64,000 nt of DNA from Ruminococcaceae bacterium UBA7127 (GTDB lineage: Bacteria; Bacillota; Clostridia; Oscillospirales; Acutalibacteraceae), in assembly GCA_002493005.1 (NCBI GenBank), contig DKXL01000008.1, forward strand, positions 10,617-74,616, given 5' to 3'. Shown piece by piece: positions 35,529-45,726 of the stretch (position 1 is its first letter; each line of letters starts with the position of its first letter). Below the pieces are notes generated by a model. The model saw only the letters and a list, made by a program, of their open reading frames with translations, searched no databases and was not told the origin of the DNA. Position numbers and translations under genes: made by a program.

Positions 35529-37904
35529 TTATTCGAGTTCCGCCGATGAATCAGGCGGGGCATCTGAAATATCTCCCGAATTTTCATCAGGATTGCTTAT
35601 ATCGCCGCTTGCTTCATTATTGTCACCACTCGACTCAACGTCTGAATTATCATCCGGATTGACGCTTGGATCAACGGTGTAATCAGGAGTATAATTGCTG
35701 TCCTCCGAATATGAACCGTCACCGGTATCTGAGAAATCATTGTCATTGTAATCATATGAACCGCCGAATGCAGGCATATTGTCCTCTGTATAATATCCGA
35801 CATAACGTCCGTTGACATTGTCGGTTGATACGATAAGTCCTGTGTAGGGGTTGTATTGAGCCTCAACCAGAGTTTCGGGCAGCATATATTCCTTTTGCTC
35901 CCTGTCTTTAAGGTATTCTCCCATAACCTTTGAGAAGAATGATGCTGCAACGTTCTTACTTGTATATGTGAGAGAACGCGGAGTATCAAATCCGCACCAC
36001 GTAGCCATTACGGCGTATGGAGATACACCGCAGAACCACGAATCCTTATCATCATCGGTTGTACCTGTTTTGCCGACTATATCCCAGCCTGACACCCTCG
36101 CATATGAAGCGGCTGTGTGCACGCTGTTTTCAATATTGTAGTGAAGCAAACGGTTCATAATACCTGCAGTTTCGGCAGTGTATGCCTGCTGAGGAATTGT
36201 ATCACGGTTGTCGATGATTATATTGCCCTCAGAGTCTGTAACGTAGTAATAAGTGTACGGCTTGTAATAAAGTCCGCCGTTTCCAAGATAAGTGTAGGCG
36301 GCAGCCATTTCACGAATTGTTACACCGCCGTTCATACCGCCGATTGACAATGCACCGGTGTTTTGTGCGTCCTGTTCGGAAAGATGAGAAAATCCCATGC
36401 GTGTTACAGCCTGCTCATACGCAACGCTTGGACCGCCGATTAATTCCATAACCTGAACGGCTGTGGCATTTGATGACCACTCGATTGCATCAGGCAGTGA
36501 CATTTCGCCGTTGTAGCCGTTGGGATATGCATTTTTCGGACCGGGAACCCATACTCCGTCTTTAAATTCATATTTTTCAAGCGGTTCATCAAGTACCATT
36601 GATGAATAATAAAGCTGCTTTTCGTTGATTGCAATAGGGTAAACGAGCAAGGGCTTAATTGACGAACCCGGCTGAAGCGTTGAGTTATAAGCTCTGTCCC
36701 AGCTGAGCGCTCCTTCTTTTGGAGTGGAACTGCCGACTGTTGCAATAACTCTGCCGTCAAATCCCATCATTGTCGAAGCAATTTGCAAATCAGAGTCGCC
36801 TGATTTGTCAATGTTAAGCGCGGCATTTTCAAGATAATCCTGCATTTTTTCGTCCATTGCGCAGTATATCTTCAAGCCCTCGGTGTACAGCTTTGAGGCG
36901 GCAGCCTCTTCGCTGATATTATAATAGGTTGCAAGGTCTTGCTGAAGATCACGGAAAACCTGGTCAATGTACCAGTTTTGTACATATCCGTCGTCATCCT
37001 CTTCTTCCTCTTTGTCAGCCTGCCATCCTACAAATGTCATGTTGGATGACTCATCCATAGCCTCGTCAAATTCATCCTTGGTGATTTTTCCCTGGTCGTA
37101 CATTTCATGAAGTACAATCTCACGGCGTTCCTTGTTGTTCTCAGGGAATACAAGCGGATTCCAAAGCGACGGGTTCTGAGTTATTCCCGCAATGGCGGCG
37201 CACTCAGCTATAGAGCAGTCCTTTATACTTTTGTCAAAATAAAGTTGTGCGGCTGCTTCAACTCCCTGACAGCTGTTGCCGAAGTTTACAACGTTGAGGT
37301 AAGCCTCAAGGATTTGGTCTTTGGTGTATTCCTGCTCAAGTTTTAGCGCTTTGCAGATTTCACGAAGTTTTCGGGTAATTGATACCTCGTTGTCGTCGGT
37401 GATGTTTTTAATCAGCTGTTGTGTGATTGTAGATCCACCGTAGGAGTCTGAGCCTGTGGCGAGGTTGACAACCGCTGACAGCGTTCGTGTCCAGTCAACA
37501 CCGTGGTGATCGGGAAATCGCTTGTCCTCAATCGCAACAACGGCATCTTTCATTGCCTTTGGAATGTCCTGATTGCCCACCCAAATTCTGTTTTCTGTGC
37601 TGTAAAGGGTTTGATACTGCTTGAACTCGCCCGTTTTTTCATCCTGCACCATAATGAAGCTTGTTTGGTTAAGCGACTTAGCCTTAAGGTCAATTCCCGT
37701 AGGCTCAGATGCCAGTGTGAAGATATAAATTGAAAGCGAGATACCGGCAATAAACAAAGCAACAAAGCATACAGAACAAATTGTAAGCAGAAATTTGCCG
37801 AGAGCCTTGAAAAATCTTTTTACTCCGCCATCCTTTTTTTCATTGGTGACTTCGTTTGAAAGGTCAGTGTACTGACTGATGTCAGTTTCTCGTTTGTTAC
37901 GCAT
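35529..37904 (-). CDS. Class A penicillin-binding protein (PBP1A-like)
   Basis: Bifunctional peptidoglycan polymerase and crosslinker, 791 aa. Membrane anchor at about residues 38-64. GT51 domain with catalytic Glu126 (VAIEDKRFPDHHG), GGSTITQQLIKN and RKLREICKALKLE. Transpeptidase domain with SxxK in PGSSIKPLL, SxN in WSSNATAV and KTGT in GKTGTTDDDKD. The last ~90 residues are a low-complexity Asp/Ser/Asn-rich tail outside the cell, probably a spacer in the wall. GGAGG is 7 bases before the ATG. Confidence 0.96.
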   Translation of the reverse strand: MRNKRETDISQYTDLSNEVTNEKKDGGVKRFFKALGKFLLTICSVCFVALFIAGISLSIYIFTLASEPTGIDLKAKSLNQTSFIMVQDEKTGEFKQYQTLYSTENRIWVGNQDIPKAMKDAVVAIEDKRFPDHHGVDWTRTLSAVVNLATGSDSYGGSTITQQLIKNITDDNEVSITRKLREICKALKLEQEYTKDQILEAYLNVVNFGNSCQGVEAAAQLYFDKSIKDCSIAECAAIAGITQNPSLWNPLVFPENNKERREIVLHEMYDQGKITKDEFDEAMDESSNMTFVGWQADKEEEEDDDGYVQNWYIDQVFRDLQQDLATYYNISEEAAASKLYTEGLKIYCAMDEKMQDYLENAALNIDKSGDSDLQIASTMMGFDGRVIATVGSSTPKEGALSWDRAYNSTLQPGSSIKPLLVYPIAINEKQLYYSSMVLDEPLEKYEFKDGVWVPGPKNAYPNGYNGEMSLPDAIEWSSNATAVQVMELIGGPSVAYEQAVTRMGFSHLSEQDAQNTGALSIGGMNGGVTIREMAAAYTYLGNGGLYYKPYTYYYVTDSEGNIIIDNRDTIPQQAYTAETAGIMNRLLHYNIENSVHTAASYARVSGWDIVGKTGTTDDDKDSWFCGVSPYAVMATWCGFDTPRSLTYTSKNVAASFFSKVMGEYLKDREQKEYMLPETLVEAQYNPYTGLIVSTDNVNGRYVGYYTEDNMPAFGGSYDYNDNDFSDTGDGSYSEDSNYTPDYTVDPSVNPDDNSDVESSGDNNEASGDISNPDENSGDISDAPPDSSAELE

Positions 37905-38136
37905 AATGTAACCTCCGTTAAACCTTTAATTATAAAATCAAATATATCCTTATTATAAAGTGAAAAACACTATTAATGATTATTATAGCACTACAAAAGA
38001 AAAAAATAAATATATTAATTCAAATTTTTATGAAAAAATATGAAGCAATCTGCCGTGAATTTTATGTAAAAGAGTGAATATTCAGCGTTTTGACGGAAAA
38101 ACTAACGGTAAAACCAACACGGAAGGATGTTTTTGA

Positions 38137-38457
38137 TTGAAAAGACTTGTTTCAATTACCGGCACTATCCTTATGATATGTTTAATGGTAAGCGTATTTT
38201 TCGCACCGCCCGGCGAAGCACACAGCACAAATGCCGTGCAAAGTGAAACCGTTAGCAATGAAACTAAGGAAATTTTTATAATTAAAGCCAGCGGTAATCA
38301 CATTGTTGTGTACAAAAAAGGCGAGAGCAAACCATATCTTAATACTGATACTTTGATTGACAGTTTGCCAAAGGGCGATATTGTCTATCTTGAAAAGGGA
38401 ATAGAGGTAGAAGGCAGAAATAATCTGAGAAAGGCGCTTGAGGATTATTGCAGTTAG
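38137..38457 (+). CDS. Small secreted protein with BofC-C-like domain
   Basis: A 106-residue protein with a signal peptide or anchor (about 1-25) and a compact C-terminal domain, residues ~45-106. IKASGNHIVVYKKG, the DTLIDSLPKGD stretch and the closing EDYCS resemble the C-terminal domain of BofC, which in Bacillus tunes forespore signalling by inhibiting the SpoIVB protease. Many Clostridia carry stand-alone copies of unknown role. The start is TTG with GGAAGG 10 bases upstream. No sporulation genes lie nearby. Confidence 0.7.
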   Translation: MKRLVSITGTILMICLMVSVFFAPPGEAHSTNAVQSETVSNETKEIFIIKASGNHIVVYKKGESKPYLNTDTLIDSLPKGDIVYLEKGIEVEGRNNLRKALEDYCS

Positions 38458-38500
38458 AAAACAGAATTTAGTATATATACCCAAAAATCAGTCATATATA

Positions 38501-38529
38501 TTGACTTTTACACTATTTTGAGGTAATAT
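38501..38529 (+). promoter_or_regulatory. Promoter of the fab-acc operon
   Basis: TTGACT (38501-38506), a 17-base spacer and TAATAT (38524-38529), 126 bases before fabK. I saw no clear FapR or FabT operator. Confidence 0.65.
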
Positions 38530-38654
38530 TAACTTGATATGCTATGACTTAAGAAAATTACAGCTTTATTCGGCGATACAGGCAATATATGATAAAATCT
38601 TGCGGAAAATTGTCGAAAAATTCAGCTGTGTTTCAGGAAAAGGAGAATGTACAT

Positions 38655-39605
38655 ATGATTTCTACTGTAATAGACCAATCACTCGGTCTTGAATTTCCGA
38701 TTTTTCAGGGAGGTATGGCATGGGTAGCCGACGCTTCCCTTGCAGCCGGAGTATCAAATGCCGGAGGTCTTGGCATTATTGCCGCTATGAACTCAAACGG
38801 TGAGCAGCTTCGTGAAGAAATTCGCAAGTGCAAGAAAATGACAGACAAAATATTCGGTGTAAATATTATGCTTATGAGTCCGTTTGCCGATGAGGTTTCG
38901 GATGTTGTTATTGAAGAAGGGATAAAGGTTATTACAACGGGCGCAGGCAATCCGGGCAAGTATATGCCAAAGTGGCTTGAGGCAGGAATTAAGGTTATTC
39001 CTGTTATTCCGAGTGTAGCCCTTGCCAGAAAGATGGAAAAGAACGGCGCTTTTGCAGTAATTGCAGAGGGCGGCGAGAGCGGCGGTCATGTCGGCGACTT
39101 GACAACAATGGCGCTCGTTCCTCAGGTTGTTGACGCTGTTTCTATTCCTGTTATTGCTGCCGGCGGAATTGCAGACGGCAGACAGATTGCAGCTGCGTTT
39201 ATGCTCGGTGCATCAGGCGTGCAGGTTGGCACAAGATTTTTAGTTGCCGAGGAATGTACAATTTCTCAGGAATATAAAAATAAGATTTTAAAGGCAAAAG
39301 ACATTGATACCGTTGTAACAGGCAAAAGACTCGGACACCCGGTGCGTTCAATTCGCAATTCCTTTACGCGTGAATACACAAAGGCAGAGTACGACTCAAC
39401 AAATGTATCTGATGAAGAACTTGAGAATATGGGTATCGGCAGACTCAGAAGAGCAGTTAAAGACGGTGATGTTTCTCAGGGCACGGTTCTTGCAGGTCAG
39501 GTTGCAAGTATGGTTAAAAAGGAGCAGCCTGCTCGTGAAATGATTGAAGAAATGTTTGCACAGGCTGAAGAAACTTTGAACGGAGCTACAAAATGGGTAA
39601 AATAG
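38655..39605 (+). CDS. fabK: Enoyl-ACP reductase II FabK
   Basis: FMN-dependent enoyl-acyl carrier protein reductase, last step of each fatty-acid elongation cycle, 316 aa. Motifs: PIFQGGMAWVADASLAAGVS, the flavin-binding AEGGESGGHVG, and PVIAAGGIADGRQ with ASGVQVGTRF. The start is the ATG at 38655, 9 bases after AAGGAG; a longer frame upstream lacks a site. First gene of a nine-gene fatty-acid cluster. It makes a FabI unnecessary and is expected to be triclosan-insensitive by family. Confidence 0.95.
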   Translation: MISTVIDQSLGLEFPIFQGGMAWVADASLAAGVSNAGGLGIIAAMNSNGEQLREEIRKCKKMTDKIFGVNIMLMSPFADEVSDVVIEEGIKVITTGAGNPGKYMPKWLEAGIKVIPVIPSVALARKMEKNGAFAVIAEGGESGGHVGDLTTMALVPQVVDAVSIPVIAAGGIADGRQIAAAFMLGASGVQVGTRFLVAEECTISQEYKNKILKAKDIDTVVTGKRLGHPVRSIRNSFTREYTKAEYDSTNVSDEELENMGIGRLRRAVKDGDVSQGTVLAGQVASMVKKEQPAREMIEEMFAQAEETLNGATKWVK

Positions 39606-40495
39606 CATTTGTTTTTTCAGGACAGGGTGCACAGTACAGCGGTATGGGCAAAGAGCTTTATGAGCTTTCACCTGCTGCAAAGGCTGTTTTTGATATGGCG
39701 GATGAGGTTAGAAACGGCACCTCCGCTCAATGCTTTGAAGGCACAACAGAGGAACTTTGTAAGACGGTTAACACCCAGCCCTGTGTTTTTGCGGCTGATT
39801 TGGCTGCTGCATATGCAGTGCTTGAAAAAGGCATAAAGCCTGATTGTGTTGCAGGTTTTTCACTCGGAGAGATTGCGGCGCTTGCGTTTTCAAAAATGCT
39901 TTCCGATAAGCAGGCTTTTGAGCTTGTTTGCAAGCGCGGCGAGCTTATGGACAAGGCTGCAACCGAGAATCCCGGTGCAATGGCTGCGGTTATGAAGATT
40001 ACGCCGCAGCAGGTCGAGGAGATATGTGCAGAATTTGACAAGACTTATCCGGTAAACTATAATTCACCTGCCCAGACTGTTGTTGCCACAACAAGCGAGA
40101 ATGCAGATGCGTTCTGCGAGGCTTGCAAGGCGGCAGGCGGCAGAGCAAAGTTGCTTGCGGTAAGCGGTGCTTTCCATTCTCCGTTTATGGCTGAGGCAGC
40201 AAATGGGCTTTATGAATATATGGAGAATATAGAGTTTTCAGACCCGCAAATTCAGATTTATTCCGATTATACTGCTAAGCCTTATGAGGGCGATTATAAG
40301 GCTCTTGTCAAGGCGCAGGTTGAAAATCCTGTAAAGTGGCAGACAATCGTTGAGAATATGATAAACGACGGAGTTGATACATTTATTGAGGTCGGCGTGG
40401 GCAAAACTCTCACAGGGCTTATCAAGAGAATCAACTCAGATGTAAAGGCATACAAGGTTGAGAATGCTTCAGATTTAGAAGCTCTCAAGCTTTGA
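39593..40495 (+). CDS. fabD: Malonyl-CoA:ACP transacylase FabD
   Basis: Moves malonyl from CoA to acyl carrier protein. It has 300 aa with FSGQGAQYSGMG at the start, catalytic Ser90 in GFSLGE and His in GAFHSPFM. GVGKTLTGLIKR closes the domain. It overlaps fabK by 13 bases, indicating coupling. Confidence 0.96.
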   Translation: MGKIAFVFSGQGAQYSGMGKELYELSPAAKAVFDMADEVRNGTSAQCFEGTTEELCKTVNTQPCVFAADLAAAYAVLEKGIKPDCVAGFSLGEIAALAFSKMLSDKQAFELVCKRGELMDKAATENPGAMAAVMKITPQQVEEICAEFDKTYPVNYNSPAQTVVATTSENADAFCEACKAAGGRAKLLAVSGAFHSPFMAEAANGLYEYMENIEFSDPQIQIYSDYTAKPYEGDYKALVKAQVENPVKWQTIVENMINDGVDTFIEVGVGKTLTGLIKRINSDVKAYKVENASDLEALKL

Positions 40496-40516
40496 TGCAA
40501 AGCAGGAGGTAATCTT

Positions 40517-41260
40517 ATGAGATTTGAAAACAAGACTGCCGTAGTTACAGGCGGCTCAAGAGGAATTGGATTTGCAATCGCTTCAAGACTTGCAAAAGAA
40601 GGCGCAAACATTGCAATTCTTTATGTCGGCGATGAAAGCGAGGGCTTAAAAGCTAAGGAAGAGCTTTTAAAGTTCGGCACTAAGGTTGAGCAGTATTTTT
40701 GTGATGTATCTAACTTTGAAGCATCAAAGCAGGTTGTTGAAAAGGTGATTGAGGATTTCGGCGGTATTGATATTCTTGTAAATAACGCAGGTATCACACG
40801 TGACAAGCTGGTGCTCAATATGGATGAAAAGGACTTTGACGCCGTAATCGGAGTTAACCTTAAGGGTACATTCAATATGATTAAGCACACATACAAGCAC
40901 TTTATGAAGAAACGCTATGGCAGAATTGTCAGCACTTCTTCAATTATCGGTATTATCGGCAATGCAGGACAGGCAAACTATGCCGCTTCAAAGGCAGGTA
41001 TTATTGCTCTTACAAAGTCTGTAGCCAAGGAGCTTGCAGGCAGAGGCGTTACAGCTAACGCAGTTGCTCCGGGATATATCGGAACTGATATGACAAATGT
41101 GCTTTCTGACAAGGTAAAGGATGCTATGAAGGCTCAGATTCCTGCAAAGCGTATCGGTACTCCTGAGGACGTCGCAGATGTGGTGGCTTTCCTGTGTTCT
41201 GATGATGCGGCTTATGTAACAGGCGAGGTAATCAGAGTTGACGGCGGATTGGCAATGTAA
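40517..41260 (+). CDS. fabG: 3-oxoacyl-ACP reductase FabG
   Basis: NADPH-dependent short-chain dehydrogenase of the fatty-acid cycle, 247 aa. Cofactor motif TGGSRGIG (11-18), structural NNAG, catalytic Ser in STSSIIG, and Tyr155 and Lys159 in YAASK. The C-terminal VTGEVIRVDGGLAM is typical of true FabG. AGGAGG lies 7 bases before the ATG, 21 bases after fabD. Confidence 0.96.
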   Translation: MRFENKTAVVTGGSRGIGFAIASRLAKEGANIAILYVGDESEGLKAKEELLKFGTKVEQYFCDVSNFEASKQVVEKVIEDFGGIDILVNNAGITRDKLVLNMDEKDFDAVIGVNLKGTFNMIKHTYKHFMKKRYGRIVSTSSIIGIIGNAGQANYAASKAGIIALTKSVAKELAGRGVTANAVAPGYIGTDMTNVLSDKVKDAMKAQIPAKRIGTPEDVADVVAFLCSDDAAYVTGEVIRVDGGLAM

Positions 41261-41274
41261 TTTTGGAGGTAAAT

Positions 41275-42504
41275 ATGAGCAGAAGAGTAGTAGTAACAGG
41301 TATGGGTGCAGTCTCGCCTGTCGGCAATGACGTGCCCACAATGTGGAAAAATATGATTGACGGTGTTTGCGGTATTGAAACTATTACCGAGTTTGATACA
41401 AGCGATTTAAAGGTGCACATTGCAGGCACAGTCAAGAATTTTGAACCTGAAAAATACATAGAAAAAAGAGAGATAAGAAAGCTTGACCTTTATTCACAGT
41501 ACGCAATCGCGGCGGCTCAGCAGGCTGTTGACGACAGCGGAATAATCGGTAAGATTGACGAAAATCGCTTTGGTGTGTACATCGGTGCAGGCATCGGCGG
41601 ACTCAAAACTTTTGTAAAAAATACGGTTGCAATGGAAAAGGGCGGCGCAAAAAAGGTTTCTCCGTTCTTTATCCCTATGATGATAGGCAACATTGCGACA
41701 GGTAATGTTGCAATCAGATTTAACGCAAAGGGAGCGTCGCTTTCTGTTATGAGTGCATGCGCAACAGGCACAAACTCAATCGGTGAGGCTTTTCACTGCA
41801 TTAAGGACGGCTATGCCGACGCTATTATTGCAGGCGGTACAGAGGCTGTTATTGACCCTCTGACTATTGCAGGCTTTCAAAATATAAAGGCTTTGTCAAC
41901 CTGTGCGGATCCAAAGAAGGCTTCGCGTCCGTTTGATAAAAACCGTGACGGCTTTATTATGGGCGAGGGCGCAGGAATGCTTGTGCTTGAAGAGTACGAG
42001 CACGCTGTTGCAAGAGGTGCCAAGATTTATGCTGAGCTTTCCGGTTACGGCAATACCTGTGACGCTCACCACGTTACTGCTCCGGACCCTGAGGGTGCAG
42101 GACTTGCAAGAGCTATCAAAATAGCTTTTGATGAAGCTTGTGTGTCGGATGACGCTCAGCTTTATATAAATGCTCACGGTACAAGCACACATCTTAATGA
42201 TCTTACCGAAACAATGGCGTTCAAGTCTGCACTTGGCGATAAGGCTTATGATGCAAGCATCAGCTCAACAAAGTCGATGACCGGTCATTTGCTTGGTGCA
42301 ACAGGTGCAGTTGAGGCGATTGTTGCAGTTATGGCGCTCAATGAAGGTGTTATTCCTCCGACAATTAATCTTGATGAGCCTGATGAGGAGCTTGACCTTA
42401 ACTATACACCAAACAAGGCTGTTAAGCGTGATGTTAATGTTGCGGCTTCAACAAACCTCGGATTTGGCGGTCATGATGCTTGCTTAGTATTTAAAAAGAT
42501 TTAA
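41275..42504 (+). CDS. fabF: 3-oxoacyl-ACP synthase II FabF
   Basis: Condensing enzyme that elongates acyl-ACP, 409 aa. The Cys-His-His triad is visible: Cys162 (SACATGT), His in NAHGTSTHLND and His in MTGHLLGATG. C-terminal GFGGHDA has Asp where Asn is usual. I start at the ATG at 41275 just after GGAGG; reading from a TTG at 41263 would place that site inside the gene. Confidence 0.95.
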   Translation: MSRRVVVTGMGAVSPVGNDVPTMWKNMIDGVCGIETITEFDTSDLKVHIAGTVKNFEPEKYIEKREIRKLDLYSQYAIAAAQQAVDDSGIIGKIDENRFGVYIGAGIGGLKTFVKNTVAMEKGGAKKVSPFFIPMMIGNIATGNVAIRFNAKGASLSVMSACATGTNSIGEAFHCIKDGYADAIIAGGTEAVIDPLTIAGFQNIKALSTCADPKKASRPFDKNRDGFIMGEGAGMLVLEEYEHAVARGAKIYAELSGYGNTCDAHHVTAPDPEGAGLARAIKIAFDEACVSDDAQLYINAHGTSTHLNDLTETMAFKSALGDKAYDASISSTKSMTGHLLGATGAVEAIVAVMALNEGVIPPTINLDEPDEELDLNYTPNKAVKRDVNVAASTNLGFGGHDACLVFKKI

Positions 42505-42522
42505 TTAGAAAGGTTTGCTGTT

Positions 42523-42978
42523 ATGTATAACTTAGATGAAATCAAGGAATTTATTTCTTTATTAGAAAATTCATCTCTTTCTGTTCTTGAAATCCAGAAA
42601 GAGGATGGTTCAAAAATACATATTGAAAAGCCGGTTGCTTCACAACAGATTGCTGTGACTGCTCCTGCTGTACAGACAGCTGTTCCCACAACTACAGTTG
42701 AAACAGCTTCTCCTGTTGCGGCGGATGCTGCTCCTGTTGACAATAGTAAAACCATAAATGCGCCAATCGTCGGTGTATTTTATGCAGCTTCTGCGCCGGG
42801 TGCAGAGCCGTATGTAAGCGTGGGCAAACAGGTTAAGAAGGGCGACACGGTTTGCATTATTGAAGCTATGAAGTGTATGAATGAAATCGGTGCTGAAGAA
42901 AACTGCGAAATCGTTGAAGTTTTGGTTAAGGACGGCGAGCTTGTTGAGTTTGGTCAGCCTTTGTTTAAGATAAAGTAG
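42523..42978 (+). CDS. accB: Acetyl-CoA carboxylase biotin carrier AccB
   Basis: Biotin carboxyl carrier protein of 151 aa: an N-terminal region, a flexible Ala/Pro/Val/Thr-rich linker (about 40-75) and the lipoyl-type biotinyl domain. Biotin would attach to Lys117 in EAMKCMNEI (EAMKLMNEI is usual). AGAAAGG lies about 9 bases upstream. It works with AccC, AccD and AccA encoded just downstream. Confidence 0.95.
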   Translation: MYNLDEIKEFISLLENSSLSVLEIQKEDGSKIHIEKPVASQQIAVTAPAVQTAVPTTTVETASPVAADAAPVDNSKTINAPIVGVFYAASAPGAEPYVSVGKQVKKGDTVCIIEAMKCMNEIGAEENCEIVEVLVKDGELVEFGQPLFKIK

Positions 42979-42988
42979 GGAGGACAAT

Positions 42989-43408
42989 ATGAATCAGGAA
43001 GAAATTAAGCAGATATTGCCTCACCGTGACAATATGCTTTTGGTTGAAGAGGCTGAAAGTGTTGATGAAAATACTGCAAAGGGGAGATACACCATTAAGG
43101 GTGATGAGTTCTTTTTGCAGGGACATTTTCCGGGCAATCCTGTTGTACCGGGTGTAATCCTGTGTGAAATGATGGGGCAGGCAAGTTGCTGCTTGCTTGC
43201 GGACAAGGTTAAGAATTGCACACCGTATTTTACCAAGATGAATAACGTAAAATTTAAAAATCAGGTAAAACCCGGCGATACGCTTGAGAGCGTTTGCACG
43301 CTGACAAGAAGCAGAGGTGCATTTTACTTTATAGATGCAAAGGGTTATGTTGACGGCAAGCTGTGCGTAAGCGCAGAGCTTTCGTTTGCATTGGTTGAAA
43401 ATAAGTAG
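42989..43408 (+). CDS. fabZ: 3-hydroxyacyl-ACP dehydratase FabZ
   Basis: Hot-dog fold dehydratase of 139 aa. The opening LPHRDNMLLVEE, catalytic His46 in GHFPGNPVVPGV and Glu60 in CEMMGQAS define it. GGGAGG lies 5 bases before the ATG, 10 bases after accB. With no fabA in the window, it likely serves all chain lengths. Confidence 0.96.
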   Translation: MNQEEIKQILPHRDNMLLVEEAESVDENTAKGRYTIKGDEFFLQGHFPGNPVVPGVILCEMMGQASCCLLADKVKNCTPYFTKMNNVKFKNQVKPGDTLESVCTLTRSRGAFYFIDAKGYVDGKLCVSAELSFALVENK

Positions 43409-43496
43409 CAGCATTACTGTCGGGCAATGAAGGCAATGTATTATGCAGTTCTATCTGCTCGAAGCTAAAAAAGCTAAAATAAATGGAAGTGAAAAG

Positions 43497-44855
43497 ATGT
43501 TTTCTAAGATATTAATTGCCAACCGAGGTGAAATTGCAGTAAGAATCATTCGTGCCTGTCGTGAGATGGGCATCAGCACAGTTGCAATTTACTCTGAGGC
43601 TGACAAAAATTCACTGCATGTTCAGCTTGCCGATGAAAGCTATTGCGTTGGCGGCAGTCGAGTATCGGACAGCTACCTTAATATGCCTGCAATTCTTACT
43701 GTTGCAGTCGAAAGCGGCGCACAGGCTATTCATCCCGGATACGGACTTTTGTCAGAAAATGCAAAGTTTGTATCCCTTTGTGAACAGTGCAATATAAATT
43801 TTATAGGTCCTACATCTGAAATGATTAAACTGCTCGGCGACAAGGACAATGCGCGCAAGACAATGCGTGCTGCGGGCGTACCTGTTACTCCCGGATGTGA
43901 CATTGTTGAATCGGTAGAACAGGCAAAAGCAGAGGCAGAAAAAATCGGATTCCCTTTGCTTATCAAGGCTCGTTCGGGCGGCGGCGGCAGAGGTATTCGC
44001 AAGGTTGAATCAATGGAACAATTTGAAGACGCATTTTTGTCAGCGTCAAGTGAGGCTGAGTCTGCATTTGGCGACGGTGCGTGTTACATAGAGAAGTTTA
44101 TTCATCCGGTTAAGCACATTGAAATGCAGCTTTTGTGCGACAATTACGGAAACACAATCTGCCTTGGCGAGCGTGAATGTTCAGTACAGCGCAAAAATCA
44201 GAAGATGATTGAAGAAAGCCCAAGCCCTGCGCTTGATGATAAGACGAGAAAGGCTATGATGGCTGCGGCTGTCAAGGCTGCAAAAGCGGTTAATTATGTA
44301 AATGCCGGTACTGTCGAGTTTTTGCTTGACAGAGATAATAACTTCTACTTTATGGAGATGAACACCCGCTTGCAGGTTGAGCACGGAGTAACCGAGATGG
44401 TAACAGGTCTTGATATTGTTCAGTGGCAAATCAGAATTGCAGCCGGCGCAAAATTAAACCGTACACAAGATAGTATCTTTACACACGGAAATGTTATAGA
44501 ATGCAGAATTAATGCAGAAAACCCCGAAAAAGGATTCCGTCCGAGTTGTGGAAGAATTTCAAGACTTCACACTCCCGGAGGAGCATTTGTCCGTTTTGAT
44601 ACTGCAATTTTTCAGGACTACTTTGTTCCGCCGTATTATGATTCTATGATAGGCAAACTGATTGTTCAGGCGAGAAGCCGTGCAGAAGCCATAAGAAAGA
44701 TGAAAATGGCGCTTTCTGAGCTGGTTATCGACGGCATTGATATAAATCGTGACATACTTGCTGAAATTTTGTCTGATGAACAGTTTGTCAGCGGAGAATA
44801 TACAACAGATTTTATGATTGAATTTGAAGAAAAGCGTAACAGCAGAAAGAAGTAA
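43497..44855 (+). CDS. accC: Biotin carboxylase AccC
   Basis: ATP-dependent carboxylation of biotin on AccB, 452 aa. ATP-grasp fold: ILIANRGEIAVRIIRACRE, HPGYGLLSENA, the Gly-rich SGGGGRGI loop, and catalytic EMNTRLQVEHGVTE. I start at the ATG at 43497, 7 bases after GGAAG; the open frame extends to 43443 without a site. It lies 4 bases before accD. Confidence 0.96.
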   Translation: MFSKILIANRGEIAVRIIRACREMGISTVAIYSEADKNSLHVQLADESYCVGGSRVSDSYLNMPAILTVAVESGAQAIHPGYGLLSENAKFVSLCEQCNINFIGPTSEMIKLLGDKDNARKTMRAAGVPVTPGCDIVESVEQAKAEAEKIGFPLLIKARSGGGGRGIRKVESMEQFEDAFLSASSEAESAFGDGACYIEKFIHPVKHIEMQLLCDNYGNTICLGERECSVQRKNQKMIEESPSPALDDKTRKAMMAAAVKAAKAVNYVNAGTVEFLLDRDNNFYFMEMNTRLQVEHGVTEMVTGLDIVQWQIRIAAGAKLNRTQDSIFTHGNVIECRINAENPEKGFRPSCGRISRLHTPGGAFVRFDTAIFQDYFVPPYYDSMIGKLIVQARSRAEAIRKMKMALSELVIDGIDINRDILAEILSDEQFVSGEYTTDFMIEFEEKRNSRKK

Positions 44856-44859
44856 TATT

Positions 44860-45726
44860 ATGGATTTATTTTCTTTCCGAAAACCTAAAAATGAACTTGA
44901 GTCAACTAACGACGAAAACAAGAACGTTCCGTTTGTTCCGCAGGAAATGTGGATAAAATGTCCCAAGTGCAATACGATGCTTTTGACAACGGATATGCAG
45001 GAAAATCTGCATGTTTGCACAAGATGTGATCATCATTTCAGAATGAACGGCAGACAGCGTGTGGAAATGCTTGCGGATGCCGATACATTTGTTGAGCAGG
45101 ATGCAGAGCTTGAGAGCACAAATATTCTCGATTTTCCGGGATATGATGCAAAGCTCGAAAAGGCAAGACTAAGCGGCAGTAAAGAAGCTGTCATTTGCGG
45201 AGAGTGCAAAATCGGCGGCATTGACTGCGAACTGTGCGTTATGGACAGCGACTTTATGATTGGATCAATGGGCACTGTTACAGGCGAAAAAATCACACGC
45301 GCTTTTGAGTATGCCACCGAAAACAAGCTTCCGATAATTGTATTTACAATTTCGGGAGGGGCAAGGATGCAGGAGGGCATATTGTCGCTTATGCAAATGG
45401 CAAAAACATCAGGTGCGGCAAAGCGCCACAGTGATGCAGGACTTTTGTATATCACCGTACTTACCGATCCGACTACGGGCGGTGTTACCGCATCATTTGC
45501 AATGGAAGGCGATATAATTCTTGCAGAACCCGATACATTAATCGGATTTGCCGGTCAGAGGGTAATTGAGCAGACAATTCGTCAAAAGCTTCCAAAGGAT
45601 TTCCAAAAATCAGAATTTTTGCTTCAAAAAGGCTTTATTGATGCAGTTGTCAGCAGAAGTAATTTAAAAAATACATTAGTCAAACTGCTCAAATTACATG
45701 GCTACAGCGATAAGGGGGCAGAATAA
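44860..45726 (+). CDS. accD: Acetyl-CoA carboxylase carboxyltransferase beta, AccD
   Basis: Beta subunit of the carboxyltransferase, 288 aa. N-terminal zinc ribbon Cys34-x2-Cys37 and Cys53-x2-Cys56. The crotonase-fold domain has TISGGARMQEG and DPTTGGVTASFAM. The start is the ATG at 44860 (frame also open upstream). Its stop overlaps the accA start in TAATG, which should balance the two subunits. Confidence 0.96.
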   Translation: MDLFSFRKPKNELESTNDENKNVPFVPQEMWIKCPKCNTMLLTTDMQENLHVCTRCDHHFRMNGRQRVEMLADADTFVEQDAELESTNILDFPGYDAKLEKARLSGSKEAVICGECKIGGIDCELCVMDSDFMIGSMGTVTGEKITRAFEYATENKLPIIVFTISGGARMQEGILSLMQMAKTSGAAKRHSDAGLLYITVLTDPTTGGVTASFAMEGDIILAEPDTLIGFAGQRVIEQTIRQKLPKDFQKSEFLLQKGFIDAVVSRSNLKNTLVKLLKLHGYSDKGAE